DNA of 64,000 bases from Mycobacteroides chelonae (lineage in GTDB: Bacteria; Actinomycetota; Actinomycetes; Mycobacteriales; Mycobacteriaceae): contig JACHLF010000001.1 in NCBI GenBank assembly GCA_014204435.1, positions 248,001 to 312,000 of the forward strand, written 5' to 3'. The notes below the pieces were generated by a model. That model saw only the letters and a list, made by a program, of their open reading frames with translations. It had not been told where the DNA came from and made no database searches. The translations under genes and the position numbers were made by a program. Shown here in pieces: positions 9,661 to 18,895 of the stretch (the first letter of the stretch is position 1; each line of letters begins with the position of its first letter).

Positions 9661-9796
9661 CAGGTGACTCTTTCGAGTATTGCCAACATGGAAGACTGCC
9701 GAGGTGGGCCACGGCCGTGCTGAGACATAATATTGTATTTGTTCCTAACAAAGCAACCATCTTCGCTCAACGAGCCATGTTGGTGGCGTGGCAGAT

Positions 9797-10252
9797 TCAG
9801 CGCTGTTCGGGAGTGGGCAGTCCGCGCTTGCCTTTGCACTTCTGATGCAGGATGGCAAGGGCCTCGTCGACGCCTTGGACTTGTTCTGCAGAAGGGACAT
9901 CGTTGTTAGCGGCGGTCTGAAGTGCATCCATGGCGGCCAGAAGCTGTCGCGTCTCGGGCCGAATATCCGGGCTGCCCCACACGTCGGGATACCAGAATGT
10001 TGCAAATCCCACGGTGTTGAGCACGGGGATCACCCTGTTGTAGAGGAGATTCATGCGGTCCACTTCCCGCTGGCTGCGGCCATCGCGCAGGGGCTCGGAT
10101 GCCAATGCGATCCGCGGGCCATGGGTTTCGGCGATGTCGCACCACGAGTCGTAGGCACGAGCGGCGGGGGCGGTCATCACCCCTGTCCCGAGGCCGAGTG
10201 CCGCGGCCAACATCAAACTGTGGACAGACTTGCGTACCTGTCTCACGTTCAC
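9797..10252 (-). CDS. Small secreted protein of unknown function
   Basis: A 151-residue protein starting at a GTG. It has a basic N-terminus, a hydrophobic core LMLAAALGLGTGVM and a likely signal peptidase site after APAARA, so it should be exported. The mature part contains two cysteines (WCDIAE and HQKCKGK) that could form a disulfide and is otherwise mostly helical. It lies upstream of the P450 on the same strand with a 136-bp AT-rich gap, so it may have its own transcript. I do not recognise a named family. Confidence 0.75.
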   Translation of the reverse strand: MNVRQVRKSVHSLMLAAALGLGTGVMTAPAARAYDSWCDIAETHGPRIALASEPLRDGRSQREVDRMNLLYNRVIPVLNTVGFATFWYPDVWGSPDIRPETRQLLAAMDALQTAANNDVPSAEQVQGVDEALAILHQKCKGKRGLPTPEQR

Positions 10253-10774
10253 GTGCTCTCCCGTCGTCGCGGTTCAGGACTGGATGGTCGCACATCGAGG
10301 GCGGTCAGTGAAGAAGTCTGTTCCCATTTGTGATAGTATTGGCAGCCTTCGAATCAGGGGGATGAAGAAACTAGCAAATAGAATTCTAGTGAAGAATCTT
10401 GGTGGAGTCGGAGTCATCTCGCATCCACAGAAGCTGTCTGGCCTGCCTAAAAGCCGAGGAATATGCAGATAAATCCCGTATTGATCGGGGTGGTTATGTC
10501 GTAGGGGAGAGGGGTGACCGAACTGGGGGCACTGGTCTCCCGTTATCGAGCTGCTCAACAGCAACGCATGATAGTTTGATACAAAATTCTTAATTTGCCT
10601 ATATCGGCAAGCTCTCCTGTGTCATGATGTGGACACGTGAGGGCGAGGGGCAAGGGCCCGCGCTGTTGTCTCCCGGGCGTTGATCACGAAAGGACTAGTG
10701 CAGCAAGTGTTTTCGTCTATGCGGAATGGATGCCTCATTTTGAGGCGGCTTGGGCTGCCTGGAGGTGCTGTCTG
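10253..10774. other. AT-rich intergenic region between divergent transcripts
   Basis: This 520-bp stretch separates the secreted-protein gene (minus) from the thiolase-mce operon (plus). It is clearly richer in A+T than its surroundings. A 36-codon frame at 10362-10472 has its AGGGGG directly abutting the ATG and no recognisable product, so it is not called. The distal part (10560-10620) contains AT-rich sequence suitable for the mce operon promoter. Nothing else is seen. Confidence 0.5.
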
Positions 10775-11932
10775 ATGCGAGTCCACGACCCGGTGATCGT
10801 CGACGGGGTCCGTACACCGGTAGGCAAGCGCGGCGGGAGTCTGAGCGGTTGGCATCCGGTGGACCTGTTCGCGTTGACACTGCGCAGCCTTGCCGAACGC
10901 AACCCCATCCCACCAAGCGATATCGATGATGTGATTGCCGGATGTGTGCTGCAGTTCGGGGAGCAGACGGGCAATCTGGCCCGGCACGCGGTCTTGGCAG
11001 CGGGATTGCCCGAATCTGTTCCGGGGGTGACAGTCGACCGCCAATGCGGTTCGGGGCTGCAGGCCGTGAGTTTCGCGGTACAGGCGGTGGCATCGGGTAT
11101 GCAGCGTGTGGTCATTGCCGGTGGGGTGGAGTCAATGTCCAGGGTGGCGATGCCTCCGGCCATGGTGCCCGGAGCTCCGCTGGGGCCCCAGTACTCGTTC
11201 GATGAAAAGGCTCGCTACGCAGGGCGGTTGACTGCCCAGGGTCCTTCTTCTGATCTGCTCAACGAGAAATTCGGGATCGCCCGCACCGAGTTGGATGAAT
11301 TCGCTGCCCGCAGCCACGAACGGGCTGCGGCCGCTTGGCGTGCCGGCTGCTTCTCCTCTGATGTGGTGCAGCCGCCCGAACCTGTTGGGATGGACGAGGG
11401 CGTCCGCAGCACAGTTGACCGAGTCAAGATGGCCGGTCTCAACGCGGTATTCGCTCCAGATGGCACGACGACAGCTGCAAATTCGTCACAGCTGAGTGAT
11501 GGCGCGGCGGCACTGCTCGTCACGGATCGCCGGTATGCCCAGGGACGGGGCCTACCGGCGCGGGCGCGGTTCAGTGCACTTGCGGTCGCCGGCTCCGACC
11601 CGATCATCCAGTTCACTGCGATACTGGATGCCACCGACAAAGCCCTCAAGAGCTCTGGTCTGTCGATCGTCGATATCGATCTGTTTGAGGTCAACGAGGC
11701 ATTCGCGGGGGTTCCGCTCGTGTTCCAGAAGGTCTTTGGCGTGCCGATGGACAAGCTGAACGTTAACGGCGGATCGATCGCCATAGGCCATCCGCTTGGG
11801 TCTACCGGAGCGCGGATGCTTACCGACTTGATCGGCGAACTCGAGCGCCGTGAGGCCCGGCGCGGCCTGCTGACGATCTGTGAAGCGAGCGGCACCGCGA
11901 ACACGGTGATAGTGGAGCGGGTGGGCGCGTGA
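10775..11932 (+). CDS. Thiolase family acetyl-CoA acetyltransferase (FadA-like), first gene of the mce operon
   Basis: A 385-residue thiolase that should cleave beta-ketoacyl-CoA or condense acetyl-CoA. The acylated cysteine is in DRQCGSGLQ, the histidine in IGHPLGSTG, and the second cysteine in ICEASGTAN; the last motif departs from the common CxGGG form. NEAFA is also present. The ATG at 10775 follows GGAGGT by eight bases. It lies 28 bp ahead of yrbE and reads into the mce operon, so import and beta-oxidation of the transported lipid are probably co-expressed. Confidence 0.92.
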   Translation: MRVHDPVIVDGVRTPVGKRGGSLSGWHPVDLFALTLRSLAERNPIPPSDIDDVIAGCVLQFGEQTGNLARHAVLAAGLPESVPGVTVDRQCGSGLQAVSFAVQAVASGMQRVVIAGGVESMSRVAMPPAMVPGAPLGPQYSFDEKARYAGRLTAQGPSSDLLNEKFGIARTELDEFAARSHERAAAAWRAGCFSSDVVQPPEPVGMDEGVRSTVDRVKMAGLNAVFAPDGTTTAANSSQLSDGAAALLVTDRRYAQGRGLPARARFSALAVAGSDPIIQFTAILDATDKALKSSGLSIVDIDLFEVNEAFAGVPLVFQKVFGVPMDKLNVNGGSIAIGHPLGSTGARMLTDLIGELERREARRGLLTICEASGTANTVIVERVGA

Positions 11933-11960
11933 TCGCAGGTTCATTCTGCAGTCGACGGGT

Positions 11961-12887
11961 GTGCCGCTTGTGACAGATCTATTGGAGCTCGAGAACGCCG
12001 TGACAGGGAAACCGGTCGATTCGCAGCCGAGAATCGTTACCCATGCGGTGGAGCGTCGTGACATTTGGTCATCGATTGTTCGCGCTGCGATCCGACGCGT
12101 GTTTACTCGTTTGATCTTGACCAGTACCGCAACGGTGGGCCGTTCGGTGCAGCTGTCGGCGTCGGCGTTGCGCTACTTGGTGACCGACTCCGTTCGATGG
12201 CGATTGCCGATGGGGGAGACGCTCACCCAGGCTTGGTCGCTGTTGACCGTAACGGTGTTCCCGGCGGTGCTGATGGCGATTCCCTTCGGGGCGATCATCA
12301 CGTTGCAGACGGGCGGAATCCTTCACGACGTGGGCGCCTCGTCGATGGCGGGAGCTGCCAGCGGGCTGGGCATCGTGCGGCAGGGCGCACCCATGGCCTC
12401 CGGGTTGTTGATGGCGGGGGCGGCGGCATCCGCCATTGCCTCGGACCTTGGCACCCGGGCCATAAGGGAAGAAATCGACGCAATGCGGGTGATGGGAGTG
12501 GACCCGGTGCAGCGCCTAGTGGTGCCTCGATTGCTCGCGATGCTGATGATCGCGCCAGTCATCCTCGCCACGATCATCCTTGTCGGGGTGGGATCCGCGT
12601 TCTTCATCGCGGTGCGGTTGACCGATGTGAGTCCAGGAAGTTTCTGGGCGTCATTTGGGGCCTTTGCCACTGTCACCGATCTGATGTTCGCACTGGTCAA
12701 GACGTTGGTCGCGGCGGCGCTGGTGTCGCTGATCGCGAGCCTGCGGGGTCTGGAAGCGCACGGAGGGCCACGAGGTGTTGCCGATGCAGTGAATGCTGCG
12801 GTGGTCCTGAGCGTGGTGACATTTGTGTTCGCAGCGCTTGTCTTGACGCAGCTGCAGACGATGTTCTTCCCGGAGCAGTTCGCGTGA
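11961..12887 (+). CDS. YrbE/MlaE-type permease A of the mce transporter
   Basis: A 308-residue MlaE-family membrane subunit with five or six hydrophobic helices after a ~90-residue cytoplasmic N-terminus. The conserved cytoplasmic loop EEIDAMRVMG (residues 170-179) is the EExDAxxxxG motif through which YrbE proteins contact the MceG/MlaF ATPase. No ATPase gene is seen in this window, as expected, since MceG is usually encoded elsewhere. The GTG start is used. The 3' end overlaps the second permease gene by four bases (GTGA). Confidence 0.93.
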   Translation: MPLVTDLLELENAVTGKPVDSQPRIVTHAVERRDIWSSIVRAAIRRVFTRLILTSTATVGRSVQLSASALRYLVTDSVRWRLPMGETLTQAWSLLTVTVFPAVLMAIPFGAIITLQTGGILHDVGASSMAGAASGLGIVRQGAPMASGLLMAGAAASAIASDLGTRAIREEIDAMRVMGVDPVQRLVVPRLLAMLMIAPVILATIILVGVGSAFFIAVRLTDVSPGSFWASFGAFATVTDLMFALVKTLVAAALVSLIASLRGLEAHGGPRGVADAVNAAVVLSVVTFVFAALVLTQLQTMFFPEQFA

Positions 12888-13762
12888 GTCCAGCGGTCCA
12901 GGTCGCTCGGTATCGGCCGTTGCCGTGGATCACACGTCCGGTTGAGCGGATGCTGGTTCGTCCGGCTGTCGATCTTCTGGCCACGCTCGGCCGGGTGGCT
13001 CTCTTCGTCGGGACGACGGTCTGGTTGTTGCCGTCGACCGTCCGGTGGTATCCGAAGCAGACGATCAAGATTCTCAACAATCTCGCATGGGGGCGCGGTG
13101 CGCTCCTCGTCGATGGCGGGGTGGTCTCGACGATGCTGCTCATCGGGTTCGGCGTCGGGGCGATGGTGTCGATTGAGGCATTCGCGGCGATGGACATGAT
13201 CGGCTTCGGGGCGCTCACCGGTGTGGTTGGTGGGTTGGCCAACGTGCGGGAGATGGGACCCATCGCGGCGGGGATTGCCTTCGCTGCGCAGGCGGGATGC
13301 CGGATGACCGCAGAGGTTGGGGCGATGAGGGTGTCTGAGGAGATTGACGCGATTGAATCGCTGGGCATCCGGTCGATTCCGTTTGTGGTCGGCACTCGGC
13401 TGCTCGGGGGGATGCTGTGCGTGGCTCCGGCGTACCTGGCAACCCTGTTGCTGAGCTTCGTGGTGAGCCGAACCCTGGTGACGGTGGTGCATTCGCAGTC
13501 GCCGGGCACCTACCAGCATTACTTCGTACAGTTCCTCGATCCGGTGGGATTGGTGTATTCGCTCATCAAGGCGGTCGCCTTCTGTGCAGCGGTCACTCTG
13601 ATCCATTGCTACTACGGCTTTTTCACCACCGGAGGTCCGGCTGGCGTCGGAGTGGCCAGCGGCCGGGCGATCAGGGCCAGTTTGGTCATGATCATCGTGC
13701 TCGACCTCGTCCTTTCGGTCCTTATGTGGGGACTGTTCCCCCAGTACGTGTTCCGAGGCTGA
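12884..13762 (+). CDS. YrbE/MlaE-type permease B of the mce transporter
   Basis: A 292-residue partner permease of the MlaE family. Like its neighbour it carries the ATPase-contacting loop, here EEIDAIESLG, roughly in the middle of the protein, with hydrophobic helices on both sides. The GTG start at 12884 overlaps the stop of the first permease, and the first Mce gene begins two bases after its own stop, so translation is coupled. Together the two permeases form the inner-membrane channel core of the mce lipid importer. Confidence 0.93.
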   Translation: MSPAVQVARYRPLPWITRPVERMLVRPAVDLLATLGRVALFVGTTVWLLPSTVRWYPKQTIKILNNLAWGRGALLVDGGVVSTMLLIGFGVGAMVSIEAFAAMDMIGFGALTGVVGGLANVREMGPIAAGIAFAAQAGCRMTAEVGAMRVSEEIDAIESLGIRSIPFVVGTRLLGGMLCVAPAYLATLLLSFVVSRTLVTVVHSQSPGTYQHYFVQFLDPVGLVYSLIKAVAFCAAVTLIHCYYGFFTTGGPAGVGVASGRAIRASLVMIIVLDLVLSVLMWGLFPQYVFRG

Positions 13763-13763
13763 T

Positions 13764-14801
13764 ATGTCCGAGTTGGTACGTGGCACCGATGCGCAGCAGC
13801 GCCGCACCCTGATTCGGGTCGGTACAGGGCTCGCCGTGGTGATTGCGACGGTCGCGGCGCTGATCGCCGCGAGACCGGTTGACCGGCCATTGGGAACCTT
13901 GGAGGTGGTGCTGACCACTCCGACTGTCGGGCAAGGCATCACCGTTGATTCCGTGGTGATGCTGCACGGAGTCTCAGTCGGTTCGATCACGGCGATGGGC
14001 AGCCGAAGTGGACTGGTTGATCTGCGTATTCGTTTGGACCGGAACCAGATTCGCGGGCTGACGGACTCGTTCGGATTCGATTTCAGGCCTCTGAACACTT
14101 TTGGCGTATCTGCGTTGAGCATCACTGCGCGTGAGGGGGGGAGCCCCTTGCTCGACGGCCAGCACATAGATCGTGCACCAGATATCAATGCCACCATGTC
14201 GCAACTGCTCAACAGCGGCATTGAGGTGGTGACTGGGGTGCTTACCGATGATCTCGTCAGATATGTGCGTCGTGCCACCGAATATACAGCCGCATTGGCG
14301 CCCCTCATCGAAACCGGTTTGGTGCTCGCCAGTCTCATCGCCGACACACAGCGGGGGACCTCGGCGGATCTCCTCGCGAGGTTCAACGACATCGTCGAGC
14401 CGCTGCCCTCGCTGGCGGACTTGAGTCTCTCGTCCGCGCACAGATTCCGCTACCTCAAGGGATACCAGTACCCCGTCGCGGACATAGGGGTCACCCTGGA
14501 ATCGATCGACCAGATAAACCTCGGGTTGTTTGGGCCGCTCGGCGATATATTGGCCAAGCATCGCACCGAGCTGACACCCGTCACCGAGATTGCCCGCTCG
14601 TTCGCGGACGCGGTGACCATCTTGGTGCAGCGGTCGCGTGGTTCGGTCCGATTGGATAAGGCCATGGCCGGCCTCAGTGAGATGTACAACGGGCCCGAGA
14701 GCAAAAGGTCGGTGAAGTTTCGGCTGCTGCTGGAGCCGTTGCCGGTGTTGCAGTCGGTGATCCCCGAGCCCGCGGATCTGGATGGGAATGGAACACGATG
14801 A
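13764..14801 (+). CDS. Mce family protein A (substrate-binding subunit)
   Basis: A 345-residue Mce/MlaD-domain protein. A single N-terminal transmembrane anchor (VGTGLAVVIATVAALIAA, about residues 19-36) is followed by the MCE beta-barrel domain (VVLTTPTVGQG ... VMLHGVSVGSI) and a helical C-terminal region. Mce proteins assemble into hexameric tunnels that carry lipids across the periplasm. The last bases overlap the next gene (ATGA). It is the first of six consecutive mce genes in the usual A-F order. Confidence 0.9.
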   Translation: MSELVRGTDAQQRRTLIRVGTGLAVVIATVAALIAARPVDRPLGTLEVVLTTPTVGQGITVDSVVMLHGVSVGSITAMGSRSGLVDLRIRLDRNQIRGLTDSFGFDFRPLNTFGVSALSITAREGGSPLLDGQHIDRAPDINATMSQLLNSGIEVVTGVLTDDLVRYVRRATEYTAALAPLIETGLVLASLIADTQRGTSADLLARFNDIVEPLPSLADLSLSSAHRFRYLKGYQYPVADIGVTLESIDQINLGLFGPLGDILAKHRTELTPVTEIARSFADAVTILVQRSRGSVRLDKAMAGLSEMYNGPESKRSVKFRLLLEPLPVLQSVIPEPADLDGNGTR

Positions 14802-15793
14802 CGGGAACCCGACGCGCGCTCATTTATCTGATGGTGACTGCGGTGTTGACGGCATTCATCTATGTCGTGGTCGTCAATGGGCTGCGTAATCCGGTGGCGG
14901 CTCCGACTGCCTCCTACCAAGCGTTGTTCAACGACGTGTCTGGGCTGCGGGTCGGTGCGGACATCCGCCGGCAGGGCGTTCAGGTGGGCAAGGTGACCTC
15001 GATCGTGGTGTCCCGCTCCGGAGACGGCAATGTCGCAGCAGTGGGACTGGACCTGGCCGATAACCAACGGGTGACTACTGCGACGCGGCTGAGCGTGAAG
15101 TTCCAGAATCTCACGGGGGCTCGCTACATCGACATCCGTGATGAGTCGGGAGCGCCCGCAGCGGCGATAACACGGATCCCGCTCGTCCAGACGGCCGGGT
15201 CATTTGACATTACGACCATCTTTCAGGGACTTGCACCGATCCTGCGCACTGTCGACCCCGCCGATATCAACGCGCTCAGCGAGAAGCTCGCGATCTTTCT
15301 CGATGGCGACGGTGCGGGGGCTGCAGATCTGTTGGACAGCATCCGCGCACTTGCGGCGACCGCGGGCGATAAACAACAGGTCATCAGCGCGTTGGTCGAC
15401 AACATCGCGGTGTTTGCCCGCCAGTTGCAGGGCAGATCTGCGGCGGCGATGAAGAACCTCGCCATGTTGGAGAACCTTACAAGAAAGCTGATGCCGTCTG
15501 TTCCGCAGTTCGGGCCGCTGGGGGACCCAACCTTCGTGACCGCACTGAACCGACTGCTGTGGCTGCTCGGGCTGCGCAATGGGGCCGTGCTGGATCAGAG
15601 GTTCGATGTGTTGCGGGCCAACCTGTATCGGATACCCGAATTCTTTGAGCGCATGCCGGGTGCATACAGCGGACTGCAGCCGATGCTGAAGTATCCCGGT
15701 TCGGATCTCAATTGCACCAACGGCCAGCTGGCCCTCCCGCCGATGGTGAAAGTGATTCTCGGTGATCAACAGGTGGTGTTATGCAACCGGTAG
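14798..15793 (+). CDS. Mce family protein B
   Basis: A 331-residue Mce protein. The N-terminal anchor LIYLMVTAVLTAFIYVVVV is followed by the MCE domain (LFNDVSGLRVGADIRRQGV, then VGKV) and a long helical segment. C-terminal CTNGQL and VVLCNR contribute two cysteines that could be disulfide bonded outside the membrane. It starts inside the stop of MceA and ends inside the start of MceC, consistent with one polycistronic message. Confidence 0.9.
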   Translation: MTGTRRALIYLMVTAVLTAFIYVVVVNGLRNPVAAPTASYQALFNDVSGLRVGADIRRQGVQVGKVTSIVVSRSGDGNVAAVGLDLADNQRVTTATRLSVKFQNLTGARYIDIRDESGAPAAAITRIPLVQTAGSFDITTIFQGLAPILRTVDPADINALSEKLAIFLDGDGAGAADLLDSIRALAATAGDKQQVISALVDNIAVFARQLQGRSAAAMKNLAMLENLTRKLMPSVPQFGPLGDPTFVTALNRLLWLLGLRNGAVLDQRFDVLRANLYRIPEFFERMPGAYSGLQPMLKYPGSDLNCTNGQLALPPMVKVILGDQQVVLCNR

Positions 15794-16803
15794 CCAAGAA
15801 CTTTCGGCGCCTGCTCGCGGGCCCGCACAGTCCCGAGGCCGCACGTGCTCGCCAGCTCACCGTTGGGCTCGCGATCTACCTGGTGGCGGCAGTGGTGGCA
15901 GCGGGTGTCGGCTACTTCTATTTGCATCCTCCTGCACGCCGCAGCGTTTCCTTTCTGATCACCGATGCTGCCGCCATCAAGGCGGGAACCGAGGTGCGGG
16001 TGGCCGGGGTTCCCGCCGGAACGGTGGAGGCGGTGCGGCTGGGGGCGGCTGCCGTGCGTGTCGATCTGAGTATCGATGACGGGATCTACCTGGGCGACCA
16101 GACCGCTGCGGATGTGCGGATGCTCACCGCTGTCGGCGGTTACTACATCAATCTCAGCTCGAGCGGGTCGGTTCCGTTGGGCAGCAAGATAATTCCCGCG
16201 GAGCGCGCGCATGCACCGTACAGTCTGACCGAACTGCTGGCCGACAGTGCGGAGAAGGTACGTCAGGTCGATGCTCGTGCGCTCGGCGCTAACCTTGACA
16301 GCTTGGCCAGCGCGTTGGAGGCGAACCCGGGATCAATCGCAACGATCAGTGATGGCGTCAAGAGCATCGCGCAGATCGTCAATCACCAGCAGGATCAGCT
16401 ACGTTCGATTCTCGACGCGAGCTCGGAGCTGCTGCATGCCAGCGTTGCCAACGGTGAGGTGGTGGTAGCGCTGGTGCGCCAGGCCTCGATTCTCGTGGCG
16501 GCTTTGGACACCTACAAGCTCGGCATCACTGGATCGAGCGTGGGCATTCAGCAACTTATCGATGAGCTGGTTGTTGCAACCGACTTCTATCGGGCCCATC
16601 GTGATTGGCTGTTGGACAGTCTGAAAAGGGTGAACAACGCGCTCAACGTCATCAACACCGATATCCCAAGGATCATCGGGAATCTGGGGAACTTCGTCAA
16701 CAATGTGCGGGGAGCCTTCTCACCTGGTGGATTTCGGTTGGTGCCGGAGCTTCCTGTCTTGGCGACCGACATGTGTGTACCCATGCCGGGGCGCACGTGC
16801 TGA
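15781..16803 (+). CDS. Mce family protein C
   Basis: A 340-residue Mce protein with a transmembrane anchor at about residues 28-48 (GLAIYLVAAVVAAGVGYFYL) and an MCE domain containing DAAAIKAGTEVRVAGVPAG. The C-terminal part is predicted helical and ends with a cysteine pair in DMCVPMPGRTC. It overlaps MceB by 13 bases at its start and MceD by seven bases at its end, an unusually compact layout even for an mce operon. Its role is as one subunit of the periplasmic lipid tunnel. Confidence 0.9.
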   Translation: MQPVAKNFRRLLAGPHSPEAARARQLTVGLAIYLVAAVVAAGVGYFYLHPPARRSVSFLITDAAAIKAGTEVRVAGVPAGTVEAVRLGAAAVRVDLSIDDGIYLGDQTAADVRMLTAVGGYYINLSSSGSVPLGSKIIPAERAHAPYSLTELLADSAEKVRQVDARALGANLDSLASALEANPGSIATISDGVKSIAQIVNHQQDQLRSILDASSELLHASVANGEVVVALVRQASILVAALDTYKLGITGSSVGIQQLIDELVVATDFYRAHRDWLLDSLKRVNNALNVINTDIPRIIGNLGNFVNNVRGAFSPGGFRLVPELPVLATDMCVPMPGRTC

Positions 16804-17903
16804 GCCGCGTGGGGCTGCTGTCCGTGCTCGTGGCCGTTGTAACGATGGCGGCCGGAACGTCGTGCTCGGTTGCCCAGCAGGCCGTTTCGCGCACACACGG
16901 ATCGGCGGGCTACTGCGCCATACTGAGCGATTCCATCGGGCTGTATCCTGGCAACTCGGTGTCCCGCATGGGCGTCCCTATCGGGCAGGTCGACCGTATC
17001 GAGGCTTCGGCGACCTCAGTGCGGGTCACTTTCACCCTTGACCGCGGGGTGACGGTTCCCGCAGATGTCTTCGCTGTCACACGCGCGCCGACCATCCTGG
17101 CTGATCGAACCCTCGAACTCACCGGCGGTCGCTTGGCCGCAGAGTTGATGTCTGGAACCTGCATTCCCTTGCCGCGCACCGAAACCGCCAAGAGTATCAC
17201 CGAGAGCACGGCCGCCATCACCAACGTGGTCAGACAGCTCTCCGCCTCTGGTCGCGGCAAGACGGTGGACCGGCTTGTCGCCGCCGCCGCTGAGCAGCTG
17301 AAAAGTACCGGGCCCGGTATGCGTGATGCGCTGTCCAACCTCGCTGGCGCGGTGAGCGATCCCAGCGCGTTGGATGTCGACCAGCTGATTCGGGATATCG
17401 CAACGACCATGCGGGGTATCAACGCGAACTGGACCGAACTGGAGACTGTGCTGAGTCTGGCTCCGCCGGGGCTGGACTCATGGTCTCTTGGTCTTATGCA
17501 GGCGTTTGCGAGCCTGATCGGTCCGCGGCTCCATCCGATTGTCCAGGCCCTGCTGGATATGGCGACTCATCTTCACGACATCGTCTGGAACACGTTCGAT
17601 ACGGCCACCGCGACCGTTCGGCTGCTCTCCGAACACACCGGCGTCATCGTGATGTACGCCGGGACGCTGCCAAACATCCTCGATGGGATACGCAATTTCT
17701 GGGCGCGTGTGCGTACCCGTGAGATACCGATTGCATCGCCCAGAGTCGAGGCCGGCCCGTCGGATAACGGCACGGTGTGCTCGCGTACCGATCTGGATCC
17801 GCAGGCCAAGGATCACTGTGGGTTCTTCTACGGGATCCCAGAGGGTGTGACGTCGGTTGATCTTCTCCAACTAGTTCTCAACGGGGGTGTCAAGAGCCCA
17901 TGA
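16797..17903 (+). CDS. Mce family protein D
   Basis: A 368-residue Mce protein from the GTG at 16797. The N-terminus is hydrophobic (LLSVLVAVVTMAAGTSC) and could be a signal anchor; the GTSC site is a poor lipobox, so lipidation is doubtful. The MCE domain follows (SIGLYPGNSVSRMGVPIGQV), then a helical region and a short cysteine-containing tail (CSRTDLD, DHCGFF). The frame is open further upstream to 16605, but that overlaps the MceC coding sequence and is not used. Confidence 0.88.
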   Translation: MLSRVGLLSVLVAVVTMAAGTSCSVAQQAVSRTHGSAGYCAILSDSIGLYPGNSVSRMGVPIGQVDRIEASATSVRVTFTLDRGVTVPADVFAVTRAPTILADRTLELTGGRLAAELMSGTCIPLPRTETAKSITESTAAITNVVRQLSASGRGKTVDRLVAAAAEQLKSTGPGMRDALSNLAGAVSDPSALDVDQLIRDIATTMRGINANWTELETVLSLAPPGLDSWSLGLMQAFASLIGPRLHPIVQALLDMATHLHDIVWNTFDTATATVRLLSEHTGVIVMYAGTLPNILDGIRNFWARVRTREIPIASPRVEAGPSDNGTVCSRTDLDPQAKDHCGFFYGIPEGVTSVDLLQLVLNGGVKSP

Positions 17904-18895
17904 TCAAAGAGCCCGTGATGCGCATTCCGCGGCGTGTGTCTCTGATGTGGACAGTTCTAGTGGCAACCACCGTCGCCGGTTGTGGGCTCAACCCGGTCAA
18001 GATGCAACCGCCAGCTTTTGGCGGGCCGACGGTGCGGGTGGTGCTTGAGTTCAGTAGTGCCCTGAACCTGCCGGCCGGAGCAAAGGTCACTTACCAGGGT
18101 GACAATGTCGGATCGGTGCGATCGGTCGCTCTGGAGGGTGCTGTGGTGGCCGTCACCGCGTATGTGGATTCGCAAGCGCGAGTACCTGCCGATAGCACCG
18201 CGGCCATCGTGCAGGACACCGTGCTGGGCGACTCCTACGTGAGTCTCGGGCGACCCGAGGGCGGGGATGTCGGGCCACCGCTGACCGACGGCGCCCGCAT
18301 CCCCGTTGGCCGCACGCGTCCGCCCGCCTCGATCGAGGACATGATGATCAGCCTCTCCTCGTTCATTGGCAGCGGCTCCATCCAGCGCATGCAGGGGATG
18401 TTGCGCAACATCAATGCTGCCATGCCACCGACCACCGACGAGACCCGCAAGGTTGCAACGAACGTCGCCCGCGATCTGCGCAGCCTGGCCAGCAACAGTG
18501 CACAGGTTGATCGCACCATCGACACCCTCAGCGCACTGGCAACGAGTCTGAAGAATCAGGCCGCGGTTCTCGACGATTTCCTGACCCCGGAATCGGTGGA
18601 TTTCTGGACCAAGTTCTGGGCGGCCGTCGGTGGCGTGGTTGGTGTGATGGCTGCTTTTGGCGATATCTTTGGTCGGGGTGCGTGGCTGATCCCGCTGCTG
18701 GACTCGGTGTCCACGGCGCTGGAGCAGACCGGACCCCCCGGTGGTGGCTCCACGATCGACACCTTCACCAACCAGACACTGCTGCCCTTCCTGTTGGACC
18801 CGCGAGTGGAGATCGCCGAAGTCGCCACTCCTGATGGCACCAACCGCACCGCCGACACCAGGCAGATCCTGGCCAAGCTGGGAGCCCTGCGGTGA
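17900..18895 (+). CDS. Mce family lipoprotein E (LprN-like position)
   Basis: A 331-residue Mce protein at the E position, which in mycobacterial mce operons is usually a lipoprotein. A good lipobox is visible: hydrophobic MWTVLVATTVAGC with Cys28 as the acylation site, preceded by basic residues. The MCE domain (SSALNLPAGAKVTYQGDNVG) follows, then helices. Overlaps of four bases join it to MceD and MceF. In other species the E subunit is suggested to stabilise the complex at the membrane. Confidence 0.91.
   Translation: MIKEPVMRIPRRVSLMWTVLVATTVAGCGLNPVKMQPPAFGGPTVRVVLEFSSALNLPAGAKVTYQGDNVGSVRSVALEGAVVAVTAYVDSQARVPADSTAAIVQDTVLGDSYVSLGRPEGGDVGPPLTDGARIPVGRTRPPASIEDMMISLSSFIGSGSIQRMQGMLRNINAAMPPTTDETRKVATNVARDLRSLASNSAQVDRTIDTLSALATSLKNQAAVLDDFLTPESVDFWTKFWAAVGGVVGVMAAFGDIFGRGAWLIPLLDSVSTALEQTGPPGGGSTIDTFTNQTLLPFLLDPRVEIAEVATPDGTNRTADTRQILAKLGALR

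Noticed and set aside
10362..10472. A 36-codon frame with a leading AGGGGG
   Set aside because: The purine run touches the ATG with no spacing, and the peptide has no recognisable similarity.
12323..14392. A 689-codon minus-strand open frame
   Set aside because: It is antisense to yrbE and mce genes that have clear homology; the translation is low-complexity, rich in Arg, His and Pro, with no domain.
16605..16796. Upstream extension of the MceD frame
   Set aside because: It lies inside MceC in another frame, and the hydrophobic anchor begins after the GTG at 16797.
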